This document shows, in pieces, positions 1 through 5,924 of a stretch of DNA of 5,924 bases (the stretch's first letter is position 1; each line of letters starts with the position of its first letter). A program made the translations under genes and the position numbers. The stretch is from Zoogloeaceae bacterium (GTDB taxonomy: Bacteria; Pseudomonadota; Gammaproteobacteria; Burkholderiales; Rhodocyclaceae). Location: assembly GCA_031290535.1 (NCBI GenBank), contig JAITNI010000110.1, forward strand, positions 1 through 5,924, read 5' to 3'. Under the pieces are notes generated by a model, which worked only from the letters and a program-made list of their open reading frames with translations, was not told the origin of the DNA and made no database searches.

Positions 1-2
1 CG

Positions 3-464
3 GTCACGCCGGGCGCTGCCGCCACGCCCCCCCCGGCTCCGCCCAAATCCGCGCCCACAACAGCGGAGCCGGGCGCAACAAAACCCGCCCCGGTTCCGGG
101 CGCGTCTGCGTCCGTCCCGACCGCAGACGCCCAGCAGGTAGTCGCCAAAACCCTTGCCGACTGGATCGCCGCCTGGGCGCGTCAGGACGTCAAGGCATAT
201 CTGGCTTTTTACGCCCCCGGCTTTCAGCCGCCCAAGGGCGTCAGCCGTAAAGAATGGGAGGCCGAGCGCAAGGAGCGCATCAGCCGTCCGGCCTGGATCA
301 AGATCACTTACGACAAACCCGCCATCACGATTGACGGCAACCGCGCCAGCGTGCGCTTTCGCCAGCACTACAAAGCCTCCAGCTTCAAGGGAGATTCGGA
401 GAAAACGCTGGCGCTGGTGCGTTCCGGCAACCGCTGGCTGATTGCTGACGAAGACGCCCGCTGA
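3..464 (+). CDS. C-terminal part of an NTF2/SnoaL-like domain protein (5' end outside window)
   Basis: An open frame enters from the left edge and ends at TGA 462-464, giving 153 visible residues with no start in view. Visible residues 1-42 are a low-complexity linker rich in Pro, Ala and Thr. Residues 44-153 form a compact alpha+beta domain of the NTF2/SnoaL-like type: a helix with DWIAAWARQDVKAYLAFYAP (residues 53-72), then strands ending in the NRWLIADED tail. The pattern W-x3-W-x4-DV-x2-YL-x2-Y-x-P-x-FQ recurs in the C-terminal domain of the next gene, so the two are paralogous there. Such tails occur on envelope proteins with TPR or L,D-transpeptidase domains. The missing N-terminal part may be TPR-rich, but that is inference. 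The stop lies two bases before the next start, so the two genes are probably cotranscribed. The biochemical role is unknown; the domain probably binds a ligand or partner in the periplasm. Confidence 0.8.
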   Translation, partial: VTPGAAATPPPAPPKSAPTTAEPGATKPAPVPGASASVPTADAQQVVAKTLADWIAAWARQDVKAYLAFYAPGFQPPKGVSRKEWEAERKERISRPAWIKITYDKPAITIDGNRASVRFRQHYKASSFKGDSEKTLALVRSGNRWLIADEDAR

Positions 465-466
465 CC

Positions 467-1747
467 ATGCAAAAACGGTTCTGGAAGTGGGGCGCGCTGG
501 GCGTGAGCATTGTCCTTCTGGGCAGCGCGTTCTGGTATTTTTTCAGCCGCGCCGGGATGGACGCAACCCCGCCTGCCGCGCCCAAAACCGGCGTGTTGTC
601 GCCCCATGTTCCGGCTTTGTTGCCCGCCCTCCTGCCGCCGTCCGCCGACAGCGGCCCGGAACCCCAACTGGAGCGCATTTTTGCCGCGATTGAGGGCTAC
701 CATCTTGACCGGGCCATGCAGCTCACCGAGGGGCTGATTCTCCGTTACCCCAATTTTCGGCTCGCCTATCTCATCAAGGGCGACCTGTTTCTGGCTCGTG
801 CCCAGCCCCTGAGCGCCTTTGGCGCGGCTCAAAACGCCCCGGCAGACCGGGTGGCTGACCTGCGCGAAGAAGCCTTTGTCCGCTTGCAGGGCTATAAAAA
901 CCGTCCCGCCGCCGATGCCGTGCCGCGCTATCTTCTGCAACTGCGCGACGACCAGCGTTACGCCATCATTGTCGATACCCGGAAGGCGCGGCTGTACCTG
1001 TACCAGAACGATCAGGGCCGCCCGCGCCTGGTGAGCGACTATTACGTCACGCAGGGCAAGCTCGGCGCGGAAAAAACGGCGGAGGGCGACAAGCGCACCC
1101 CCGTGGGCGTCTATCACATCACTTCCCACCTGCCGCGTGAAAAACTGGCCGACATGTACGGGCATGGCGCGTATCCCCTCAATTATCCGAATGAGTGGGA
1201 CAGGGCGCAGGGCCGGGGCGGCTCCGGCATCTGGCTGCACGGCACGCCGTCCGACACTTTTTCACGCCCGCCCAAGGCCTCCGACGGTTGTGTGGTGCTC
1301 GCCAATCCCGATTTCGACCGTCTGGGCGACACGGTGCAGATTGGCCTGACGCCTGTCATCATCACCAACGGCATCGAATGGCTGGCCCCGGACGTCTGGC
1401 AACAGGAGCGCGACGAACTGAAGGCGCGCATCGACCTCTGGCGCGCCGACTGGGAGAGCATGGACGTGGAACGCTATCTGGCGCACTATTCGCCCGCCTT
1501 CCAGGGCAAGGGACAAACTTACGCGCAGTTTGCCGGGCAAAAACGGCAGGTCAATCGCGGCAAAAGCTGGATTAACCTCCGGCTGGAGCAGCTTTCGGTG
1601 TTTCGCAATCCGGGCGCGGAAGAAGTCGCCGTCGTCAGTTTCGAGCAGCTCTACGACAGCAACAATCTGAGCAACCGGATGCAAAAACGCCAATACTGGC
1701 GCAAGGAACAGGGGCGCTGGAAAATCGTCTATGAAGGCGCGGCCTGA
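467..1747 (+). CDS. Membrane-anchored YkuD-family L,D-transpeptidase/L,D-carboxypeptidase with C-terminal NTF2-like domain
   Basis: The 426-residue protein probably modifies peptidoglycan stem peptides in the periplasm. Residues 8-26 are a single hydrophobic anchor after a basic N-terminus (MQKRFWKWG), with no clear cleavage site. Residues about 66-115 look like a TPR-type helical pair, and about 164-300 are the YkuD catalytic domain. The catalytic signature is clear: WLHGTP with His258, then ASDGCVVL with the nucleophile Cys275, 17 residues later. Residues about 317-426 are an NTF2-like domain related to the end of the preceding gene ([20 protein letters not shown]). Helical N-terminal region, YkuD core and NTF2-like tail in that order is the plan of Helicobacter Csd6 and Campylobacter Pgp2, which are L,D-carboxypeptidases. 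Trimming rather than cross-linking is therefore possible, but sequence alone does not decide. The ATG lies two bases after the upstream stop and lacks a strong Shine-Dalgarno, so translation is probably coupled. The start is supported by the basic-plus-hydrophobic N-terminus. Confidence 0.88.
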   Translation: MQKRFWKWGALGVSIVLLGSAFWYFFSRAGMDATPPAAPKTGVLSPHVPALLPALLPPSADSGPEPQLERIFAAIEGYHLDRAMQLTEGLILRYPNFRLAYLIKGDLFLARAQPLSAFGAAQNAPADRVADLREEAFVRLQGYKNRPAADAVPRYLLQLRDDQRYAIIVDTRKARLYLYQNDQGRPRLVSDYYVTQGKLGAEKTAEGDKRTPVGVYHITSHLPREKLADMYGHGAYPLNYPNEWDRAQGRGGSGIWLHGTPSDTFSRPPKASDGCVVLANPDFDRLGDTVQIGLTPVIITNGIEWLAPDVWQQERDELKARIDLWRADWESMDVERYLAHYSPAFQGKGQTYAQFAGQKRQVNRGKSWINLRLEQLSVFRNPGAEEVAVVSFEQLYDSNNLSNRMQKRQYWRKEQGRWKIVYEGAA

Positions 1748-1788
1748 TCTCGCCCCCCCCCACGATTTTTTACAAGGAGAAACGCAGC

Positions 1789-2382
1789 ATGAACATTTCA
1801 AAACTTCGCAACCGCCTGTTGAGCCTCATGCTCATGGCAAGCGTCCTTGGCGCGGTCTCGGCTCAGGCCGCGCCCAGTGTGGCGATTGAGACCAGCCAGG
1901 GCAAGATCGTGCTGGAACTGGACGCCAAAAAAGCGCCCCAGTCCGTGCAGAATTTTTTGCAATACGCGAAAGACGGCTTTTATAACGGTACCGTGTTTCA
2001 TCGCGTGATTCCCGGCTTCATGATTCAGGGCGGCGGCTTTACCCCCAACATGGCGCAAAAATCCCCCCGCGCCCCGATTGAGAACGAAGCCAAAAACGGC
2101 CTCAGGAACAAACGCGGCACGATTGCGATGGCGAGAACCTCCGAGCCGCATTCCGCCACGGCGCAGTTTTTCATCAATCTGGTCGACAACGGCAATCTGG
2201 ATTTTCCCTCCTTCGACGGCTGGGGCTACGCGGTGTTTGGCAAGGTGACAGAAGGCATGGACGTGGTCGATAAAATCGCCAAGGCATCCACCGGCAACGT
2301 CGGCCCGCATCAGAACGTGCCAACTGAAGCCATCATCATTCAATCCGTCACTCTCCTGTCCGAAAAGGGAACAAAACCATGA
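1789..2382 (+). CDS. ppiA: Periplasmic cyclophilin-type peptidyl-prolyl cis-trans isomerase (PpiA-like)
   Basis: This 197-residue protein catalyses cis-trans isomerisation of X-Pro bonds in exported proteins. Residues 1-27 are a typical Sec signal peptide: basic MNISKLRNR, a hydrophobic core, then AQA before a likely cleavage at Ala27/Ala28. The cyclophilin domain spans about 30-192. The core [13 protein letters not shown] (70-82) carries the catalytic Arg72 and the pocket residues Phe77, Met78 and Gln80. QFFIN (126-130) and [10 protein letters not shown] follow as expected. Aligning by eye, the position of human CypA Trp121 is Asn136 here, whereas the neighbouring PpiB has Phe. The length is normal for an exported bacterial cyclophilin. 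An AAGGAG Shine-Dalgarno (1774-1779) sits nine bases before the ATG and fixes the start. The stop overlaps the next gene's start as ATGA, so the two cyclophilins are almost certainly coupled. The symbol is given by family and location, not by proven orthology. Confidence 0.93.
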   Translation: MNISKLRNRLLSLMLMASVLGAVSAQAAPSVAIETSQGKIVLELDAKKAPQSVQNFLQYAKDGFYNGTVFHRVIPGFMIQGGGFTPNMAQKSPRAPIENEAKNGLRNKRGTIAMARTSEPHSATAQFFINLVDNGNLDFPSFDGWGYAVFGKVTEGMDVVDKIAKASTGNVGPHQNVPTEAIIIQSVTLLSEKGTKP

Positions 2383-2882
2383 TTAAACTGACCACCAACC
2401 ACGGCATCATCACCCTGGCGCTGGACGCCGAAAACACGCCCGTCACCGCGCGGAATTTCGAGCAGTACGTCCAGGACGGCCACTACGACAACACCATTTT
2501 TCACCGGGTCATCAACGGTTTCATGATTCAGGGCGGCGGTTTTACCCCCGACATGCAGCAAAAAGAAACCCGCGACCCGATTGAAAACGAAGGCGAAAAA
2601 GCCGCCAAAGCGGGGCTGAAAAACAAACGCGGCAGCGTCGCTATGGCGCGCACCAACGACCCGCATTCGGCCAGCGCGCAGTTTTTCATCAACGTGCAGG
2701 ACAACGATTTTCTCGATTTCAAATCCCCATCTGGCAACGGCTGGGGTTATTGCGTGTTCGGCAACGTGGTCGAGGGCATGGAGGTGGTCGACAAAATCAA
2801 GTCCGTCAAAACCGGCAACAAGGGCTTTCATCAGGACGTGCCGGTGGAGCAGGTCGTGCTTGAGAAGGCGGAAGTGGTATAA
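2379..2882 (+). CDS. ppiB: Cytoplasmic cyclophilin-type peptidyl-prolyl cis-trans isomerase (PpiB-like)
   Basis: This 167-residue single-domain cyclophilin has no signal peptide, so it should act in the cytoplasm on prolyl bonds of newly made or refolding proteins. The active-site block [13 protein letters not shown] (41-53) includes Arg43, Phe48, Met49 and Gln51. QFFIN (101-105), FLDF (111-114) and [20 protein letters not shown] complete the family pattern. The length matches the usual PpiB size of about 165 residues. Compared with the upstream paralogue it has a short insertion, EGEKAAKAG (71-79), and a slightly longer loop before GWGY. The start ATG overlaps the ppiA stop by four bases, with an AAAGGGA Shine-Dalgarno at 2364-2370 inside ppiA. 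Long stretches are nearly identical in protein, and some in DNA, to ppiA, which points to an old tandem duplication or related recruitment. No terminator is evident after the stop. Confidence 0.95.
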   Translation: MIKLTTNHGIITLALDAENTPVTARNFEQYVQDGHYDNTIFHRVINGFMIQGGGFTPDMQQKETRDPIENEGEKAAKAGLKNKRGSVAMARTNDPHSASAQFFINVQDNDFLDFKSPSGNGWGYCVFGNVVEGMEVVDKIKSVKTGNKGFHQDVPVEQVVLEKAEVV

Positions 2883-2901
2883 GGGCGCAACGCGAAGAAT
2901 T

Positions 2902-2930
2902 TTGACTTGCCCGACTAAAAATAATATCAT
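2902..2930 (+). promoter_or_regulatory. Predicted sigma70-type promoter for yceD-rpmF
   Basis: In the 57-base gap after ppiB, a -35 box TTGACT (2902-2907, 5 of 6 to consensus) and a -10 box TATCAT (2925-2930, 5 of 6) are separated by exactly 17 bases, and the surroundings are AT-rich for this genome. The expected start of transcription, about 2937-2940, falls on or just before the yceD ATG at 2940. No operator or riboswitch-like structure is visible in the gap. The call rests on box match and spacing only. Confidence 0.65.
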
Positions 2931-2939
2931 CGCGCCCCT

Positions 2940-3434
2940 ATGTCGCAACCGTTCCTGATTGACGCCCCCTGTTTCAGCCGCGAATCCCGGCAGATGGCGG
3001 GTGTGCTGGCATTGTCGGAACTGCCGCGCCTGCATGATCTGCTGGCAGAAACGAGTGGGCAGGTAACATACTGTCTGGTCGGCGTGACGGGCGAGCGCCA
3101 GCAGGCGCGTTTGCGTCTGGAAGTCAGTGGCGTCCTCCCCCTGCTTTGCCAGCGCTGCCTGGGCGCGGTGGAGGAAAGGCTGGCGATTGACAGCCTTCTG
3201 GAACTGGTGCCCGAAGACGCCGAACCCACTCAGGAAGAGCTGGAAGAGGATCGTCTGGATTTTTTGCCCGTGGCGGGTACGCTGGATGTCAAGGTTCTGA
3301 TCGAGGATGAAATCCTGCTGGCCTTGCCGGTCGCGCCGCGCCACGATGCCTGTGTTTTGCCTGCCAATGCAGCCGGGGACGAACGGCCTCATCCGTTTGC
3401 GTCGCTGGCCCGCTTGAAGGGCATGATTGACTAG
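2940..3434 (+). CDS. yceD: YceD/DUF177 family protein, large-ribosomal-subunit (23S rRNA) accumulation factor
   Basis: This 164-residue DUF177 protein belongs to a family linked to 23S rRNA accumulation and usually encoded just before rpmF, as here. The family pattern is visible: an N-terminal beta-rich part with LSELPRLHDLL (25-35), a central LPLLCQRCLGAVEERL block with Cys70 and Cys73 as a C-x2-C pair, an acidic stretch (EELEEDRLDF, 99-108), and the C-terminal HPFASLARLKG close to the end. A further Cys138 lies in the region that often carries another cysteine in this family. Metal binding by these cysteines is possible but unproven. The ATG at 2940 is the only usable start near the family's N-terminus: an in-frame TAA lies at 2922 and no GTG or TTG lies between. 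No Shine-Dalgarno precedes it, and the predicted promoter places the transcript start nearly on the ATG. The rpmF start follows 25 bases after the stop. Confidence 0.9.
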   Translation: MSQPFLIDAPCFSRESRQMAGVLALSELPRLHDLLAETSGQVTYCLVGVTGERQQARLRLEVSGVLPLLCQRCLGAVEERLAIDSLLELVPEDAEPTQEELEEDRLDFLPVAGTLDVKVLIEDEILLALPVAPRHDACVLPANAAGDERPHPFASLARLKGMID

Positions 3435-3459
3435 TGTTGTTTTTTTGGAGTTTTGAAAG

Positions 3460-3639
3460 ATGGCCGTACAACAGAACAAGAAGTCCCCTTCCAAGCGTGG
3501 AATGCATCGCGCCCACGATTTTTTGACGCAACCGCCGCTGGCCGTGGAATCCACCACGGGCGAAACGCATTTGCGCCATCATGTGTCCCCTTCCGGGTTC
3601 TATCGGGGCAAGAAAGTCCTGAAGGGCAAGGACGAGTAA
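3460..3639 (+). CDS. rpmF: 50S ribosomal protein L32
   Basis: A 59-codon gene encodes L32, a small basic protein of the large ribosomal subunit. It begins [20 protein letters not shown], the standard proteobacterial N-terminus, and continues through [18 protein letters not shown] and [14 protein letters not shown] to TAA 3637-3639. The length is typical (about 56-60 residues). It is the cysteine-free version of L32, without the zinc-ribbon cysteines found in some other phyla. A TTGGAG Shine-Dalgarno (3445-3450) lies nine bases before the ATG. The position directly after yceD and before plsX is the widely conserved order. The two ribosome-related genes should share the promoter upstream of yceD. 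Confidence 0.96.
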   Translation: MAVQQNKKSPSKRGMHRAHDFLTQPPLAVESTTGETHLRHHVSPSGFYRGKKVLKGKDE

Positions 3640-3652
3640 TCTCCTTTGCGTC

Positions 3653-3698
3653 AGGCAGGTAGTTTCCGGCCTTCGCGTCGGCTGCCTGCCTTTCTTTT
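3653..3698 (+). terminator. Probable intrinsic terminator between rpmF and plsX
   Basis: Bases 3653-3664 can pair with 3680-3691. Seven Watson-Crick pairs (AGGCAGG with CCTGCCT) form the base, extended inward by five pairs of which three are G-U. The loop is 15 bases, and a T-rich run (TTTCTTTT, 3691-3698) follows at once. It begins 14 bases after the rpmF stop. The structure fits a rho-independent terminator or attenuator that ends or dampens the yceD-rpmF transcript before plsX. The wobble pairs and interrupted T tract suggest it may be leaky. Confidence 0.6.
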
Positions 3699-3725
3699 GC
3701 GCCTTACTTGCCTTTAAGCATTCCG

Positions 3726-4778
3726 ATGCCACATACCATTGCGATTGACTGCATGGGCGGCGACCACGGCCCGTCCGTGACCGTTCCGGCAGCGTTGTCC
3801 TTTTTGCGCGACCATCCCCAGGCACGGGTGATTTTTGTCGGGCAGGAAGCCCTGATACGGCCTCTGCTCGCGTCGGCGGATGCCCTTTCCGGGCGTTACC
3901 GCATCCAGCACGCCAGTGAAGTGGTCGCCATGGACGAATCCCCCGCCATGGCTCTGAAAAGCAAAAAAGACTCGTCAATGCGGGTGGCCGCCAATCTGGT
4001 CAAGGCGGGCGACGCCTCCGCCTGTGTTTCCGCTGGCAATACGGGCGCGCTGATGGCGATTTCCCGCTTTGTCCTCAAAATGCTGCCGGGCATTGACCGC
4101 CCCGCCATTTGCAGCGTCCTGCCGACCGTCAGCGGGCATGTCTACATGCTCGATCTGGGCGCAAACGTGGATTGCGAGGCGGAGCACCTGCTCCAGTTCG
4201 GCATCATGGGCGCGATGCTGGCGGCGGCGCTTGAACACCGGGAGCGTCCGCGTGTCGGCCTGCTCAATATCGGCTCGGAAGACATCAAGGGCAACAAGGT
4301 GGTCAAGGACGCCGCCGAACTCCTGCAAAATTCCGGCCTCAATTTCATCGGCAATGTAGAAGGCGATGGCGTCTACAAGGGGCACGCGGACGTGGTGGTC
4401 TGCGACGGCTTTGTCGGCAATGTCGCCCTGAAGATTTCCGAGGGCATCGCGCAGATGCTCGGCCAGTTTCTGAAACAGGAATTCGGGCGCACCCTGCTGA
4501 CCAGACTGGCGGCGCTGGCCGCCCTGAAGGTGCTGCGTAATTTCAAGGGTCGCGTCGATCCCCGCGCCTATAATGGCGCGAGTCTGCTCGGCTTGAAGGG
4601 CATTTGCGTCAAGAGCCACGGCTCGGCGGATATTTTTGCCTTCGGGCAGGCCATTGACCGCGCCTACGAAGCCGCCAGCAACAACGTGCCGGAACGCATC
4701 GCCGTCAAGCTGGCAGAACTCCAGCGCGAACAAGAACAACAGGGCGGGGAACCCCACACGACTGAGGAGAAGGTCTGA
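3726..4778 (+). CDS. plsX: Phosphate acyltransferase PlsX
   Basis: PlsX converts acyl-ACP and phosphate to acyl-phosphate, the donor used by PlsY for the first acylation of glycerol-3-phosphate in phospholipid synthesis. It is a soluble, peripherally membrane-associated enzyme. From the chosen ATG the protein is 350 residues, the usual family size. The signature [12 protein letters not shown] (5-16) opens the protein. [15 protein letters not shown] (97-111), LDLGANVDC (142-150), [12 protein letters not shown] (179-190) and [14 protein letters not shown] (227-240) are all intact, as is [14 protein letters not shown] near the end. An upstream in-frame TTG at 3708 would add six residues (MPLSIP), but it has no Shine-Dalgarno and lies outside the conserved N-terminus. 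ATG 3726 is preferred even though only a weak TAAG precedes it. The stop overlaps the fabH start by one base (TGATG). A terminator-like hairpin lies just upstream, so transcription depends on readthrough or on a promoter I could not recognise. Confidence 0.95.
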   Translation: MPHTIAIDCMGGDHGPSVTVPAALSFLRDHPQARVIFVGQEALIRPLLASADALSGRYRIQHASEVVAMDESPAMALKSKKDSSMRVAANLVKAGDASACVSAGNTGALMAISRFVLKMLPGIDRPAICSVLPTVSGHVYMLDLGANVDCEAEHLLQFGIMGAMLAAALEHRERPRVGLLNIGSEDIKGNKVVKDAAELLQNSGLNFIGNVEGDGVYKGHADVVVCDGFVGNVALKISEGIAQMLGQFLKQEFGRTLLTRLAALAALKVLRNFKGRVDPRAYNGASLLGLKGICVKSHGSADIFAFGQAIDRAYEAASNNVPERIAVKLAELQREQEQQGGEPHTTEEKV

Positions 4779-5743
4779 TGACACACTATTCCCGTCTGGC
4801 GGGCACTGGCGGCTATCTGCCCGGCCCGCCGGTCACGAACGATGATCTGGTGGCGCGGGGCATCAATACCAGCGATGACTGGATTGTCACCCGCACCGGC
4901 ATTCGCGCCCGCCATCTGGCCGCGCCCGGACAAACCTCCTGCCAGATGGCCACCGAGGCCGCCTTGCAGGCGCTGGACATGGCGGGCATTGCCGCCGCCG
5001 ATCTCGATCTCATCATTGTCGCCACCTCAACGCCCGATTACATTTTTCCGAGTACGGCCTGTCTGTTGCAGGGCGCGCTGGGCAACAGGGGCGCCACGGC
5101 CTTTGACGTGCAGGCCGTGTGCAGCGGCTTTGTGTATGCGCTTTCCATCGCGGATAAATTCATCCGTTCCGGCACACACCAAAAGGCGCTGGTCGTGGGC
5201 GCGGAGACGTTCTCCCGCATTCTCGACTGGCAGGATCGCGGCACCTGTGTGCTGTTTGGCGACGGCGCGGGCGCGGTGGTGCTGGAAGCGGCGGAAGAAT
5301 CCGGCATTCTCGCCAGCGCCCTGCATGCAGACGGCTCCCTGGTCAAGATTCTCTCCGTCCCCGGCCAGATCGCGCATGGGCAGGTGACAGGCGACCCGTT
5401 TTTACGCATGGAAGGTCAGGCGGTGTTCAAGACTGCGGTGCGCGTCCTGACCGAAGTCGCCAGGGAATGCTGCGCGGCGGCGAATCTCGCGCCTGCCGAC
5501 CTCGACTGGCTCATTCCGCATCAGGCCAATATCCGCATCATTGAAGCCACCGGCAAACGCATGGGGCTGGTCAGCGACAAGGTGGTCGTCACCGTCGACC
5601 GGCATGGCAATACTTCGGCAGCCTCCGTGCCGCTGGCCTTGAACGAGGCCGTGCGCGATGGCCGCATCCGGCGCGGGCAGCGGGTGCTGCTTGAAGGCGT
5701 GGGAGGCGGCTTCACCTGGGGCGCGTTGCTGTTCGAGTTTTAA
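4778..5743 (+). CDS. fabH: Beta-ketoacyl-ACP synthase III
   Basis: FabH condenses acetyl-CoA (or another short acyl-CoA) with malonyl-ACP to start fatty-acid chains in the cytoplasmic type II pathway. The 321 residues match the family size (about 317-335). The full catalytic triad is visible: Cys115 in QAVCSGF, His248 in IPHQAN and Asn278 in [18 protein letters not shown] (161-170) and the glycine-rich C-terminal [16 protein letters not shown] are also typical. The N-terminus, with GTGGYLPG and [14 protein letters not shown], shows that the chosen start is right. The ATG overlaps the plsX stop by one base, and a GAGGAG Shine-Dalgarno (4764-4769) lies eight bases upstream inside plsX, so translation is probably coupled. 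fabD follows after a 14-base gap. Nothing unusual is seen in the active site; primer preference (straight or branched) cannot be read from the sequence. Confidence 0.97.
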   Translation: MTHYSRLAGTGGYLPGPPVTNDDLVARGINTSDDWIVTRTGIRARHLAAPGQTSCQMATEAALQALDMAGIAAADLDLIIVATSTPDYIFPSTACLLQGALGNRGATAFDVQAVCSGFVYALSIADKFIRSGTHQKALVVGAETFSRILDWQDRGTCVLFGDGAGAVVLEAAEESGILASALHADGSLVKILSVPGQIAHGQVTGDPFLRMEGQAVFKTAVRVLTEVARECCAAANLAPADLDWLIPHQANIRIIEATGKRMGLVSDKVVVTVDRHGNTSAASVPLALNEAVRDGRIRRGQRVLLEGVGGGFTWGALLFEF

Positions 5744-5757
5744 GAAAAGGGGTTGTG

Positions 5758-5924
5758 ATGGCTTTCGCTTTTGTATTTCCCGGCCAGGGTTCCCAATCGG
5801 TCGGCATGATGGCCGCCTACCGCGACGCCGCCGGACAGGACGCCGCCGTGATTCGCGCCACGTTTGAGGAAGCATCAACGGCGCTGGGTGAAGATCTCTG
5901 GCAGATGGCCGCCGAAGGCCCGGC
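5758..5924 (+). CDS. fabD: Malonyl-CoA:ACP transacylase, N-terminal part (continues beyond window)
   Basis: Only the first 55 codons are present. FabD moves malonyl groups from CoA to ACP, supplying the extender unit used by FabH and the elongating synthases. The start MAFAFVFPGQGSQSVGM is the family hallmark; its GQGSQ motif contributes to the active site and oxyanion hole. The catalytic GHSLGE serine motif lies further downstream, outside the window. An AAGG within AAAAGGGG (5745-5752) precedes the ATG at a usual distance. An in-frame GTG directly upstream (5755-5757) is a possible but less likely start. The gene follows fabH by 14 bases, in the common fabH-fabD-fabG-acpP order, and is likely cotranscribed with plsX-fabH. 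Confidence 0.95.
   Translation, partial: MAFAFVFPGQGSQSVGMMAAYRDAAGQDAAVIRATFEEASTALGEDLWQMAAEGP

Noticed and set aside
154..441. A 95-codon plus-strand open frame in the left-hand region
   Set aside because: It is out of frame with the 3-464 reading frame, which has a recognisable domain paralogous to the neighbour; the translation is Arg/Pro/Ser-rich, as expected for a shadow frame.
368..1240. A 290-codon minus-strand open frame opposite the YkuD gene
   Set aside because: It shadows a gene with clear domains and catalytic residues; its translation shows no recognisable motif.
1798..2343. A minus-strand open frame opposite ppiA that resembles the frame opposite ppiB
   Set aside because: The resemblance is explained entirely by the homology of ppiA and ppiB on the sense strand; GC-rich codon use keeps the antisense frame open.
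2922..2927. TAATAT as the -10 box of the yceD promoter
   Set aside because: It would lie only 14 bases from TTGACT, too short for a sigma70 promoter; TATCAT at 2925-2930 gives the ideal 17.
2340..3557. A 405-codon open frame on the minus strand covering ppiB and yceD
   Set aside because: It is antisense to two well-recognised genes and crosses their promoter gap. Its sequence is the mirror of the cyclophilin coding frame and it has no family signature of its own.
3708..3710. TTG as the plsX start codon
   Set aside because: It has no Shine-Dalgarno, adds residues outside the conserved N-terminus, and a good ATG lies 18 bases downstream.
3975..4784. A 269-codon minus-strand open frame opposite plsX
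   Set aside because: It is antisense to an intact plsX, with no independent evidence of coding.
1..5924. A defence system, CRISPR array, mobile element or other hidden accessory system
   Set aside because: The window is filled with core housekeeping and envelope genes in one orientation; I saw no repeat array, inverted terminal repeats, recombinase or RNA gene on either strand.

Overview
The window reads as chromosomal DNA of a GC-rich (about 60% by eye) Gram-negative proteobacterium, most likely a betaproteobacterium. Reasons: the conserved block yceD-rpmF-plsX-fabH-fabD, an L32 protein whose N-terminus looks betaproteobacterial, and envelope genes with an N-terminal anchor or an export signal. 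The genus cannot be fixed from the sequence. All real genes lie on the + strand and coding density is very high; no stretch of 300 bases lacks a gene. I see no mobile element, CRISPR array, tRNA or rRNA.

Layout. (1) 3-464: C-terminal end of a gene entering from the left, a Pro/Ala-rich linker followed by an NTF2/SnoaL-like domain. (2) 467-1747: a membrane-anchored YkuD-type L,D-transpeptidase or L,D-carboxypeptidase that ends in a related NTF2-like domain. (3) 1789-2382 and 2379-2882: two paralogous cyclophilins, one exported (PpiA-type) and one cytoplasmic (PpiB-type), overlapping by ATGA. (4) A sigma70-like promoter at 2902-2930 opens the next unit: yceD (2940-3434) and rpmF (3460-3639), followed by a probable intrinsic terminator (3653-3698). 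(5) plsX (3726-4778), fabH (4778-5743) and the start of fabD (5758 to the right edge), the phospholipid and fatty-acid initiation genes.

How the genes work together. The left half is an envelope and protein-folding group: a peptidoglycan-modifying enzyme with a relative beside it, and proline isomerases for the periplasm and the cytoplasm. The right half is the classic ribosome/lipid cluster. YceD and L32 serve the large ribosomal subunit. PlsX makes acyl-phosphate for phospholipid synthesis, FabH starts fatty-acid chains and FabD supplies malonyl-ACP. The translational overlaps (ppiA/ppiB, plsX/fabH) suggest cotranscription within each group.

Most of the window is ordinary core genome. The points most worth a second look are the apparently leaderless start of yceD, the terminator-like hairpin splitting rpmF from plsX, and the two neighbouring envelope genes that share a C-terminal NTF2-like domain, one of them with an architecture like Helicobacter Csd6.
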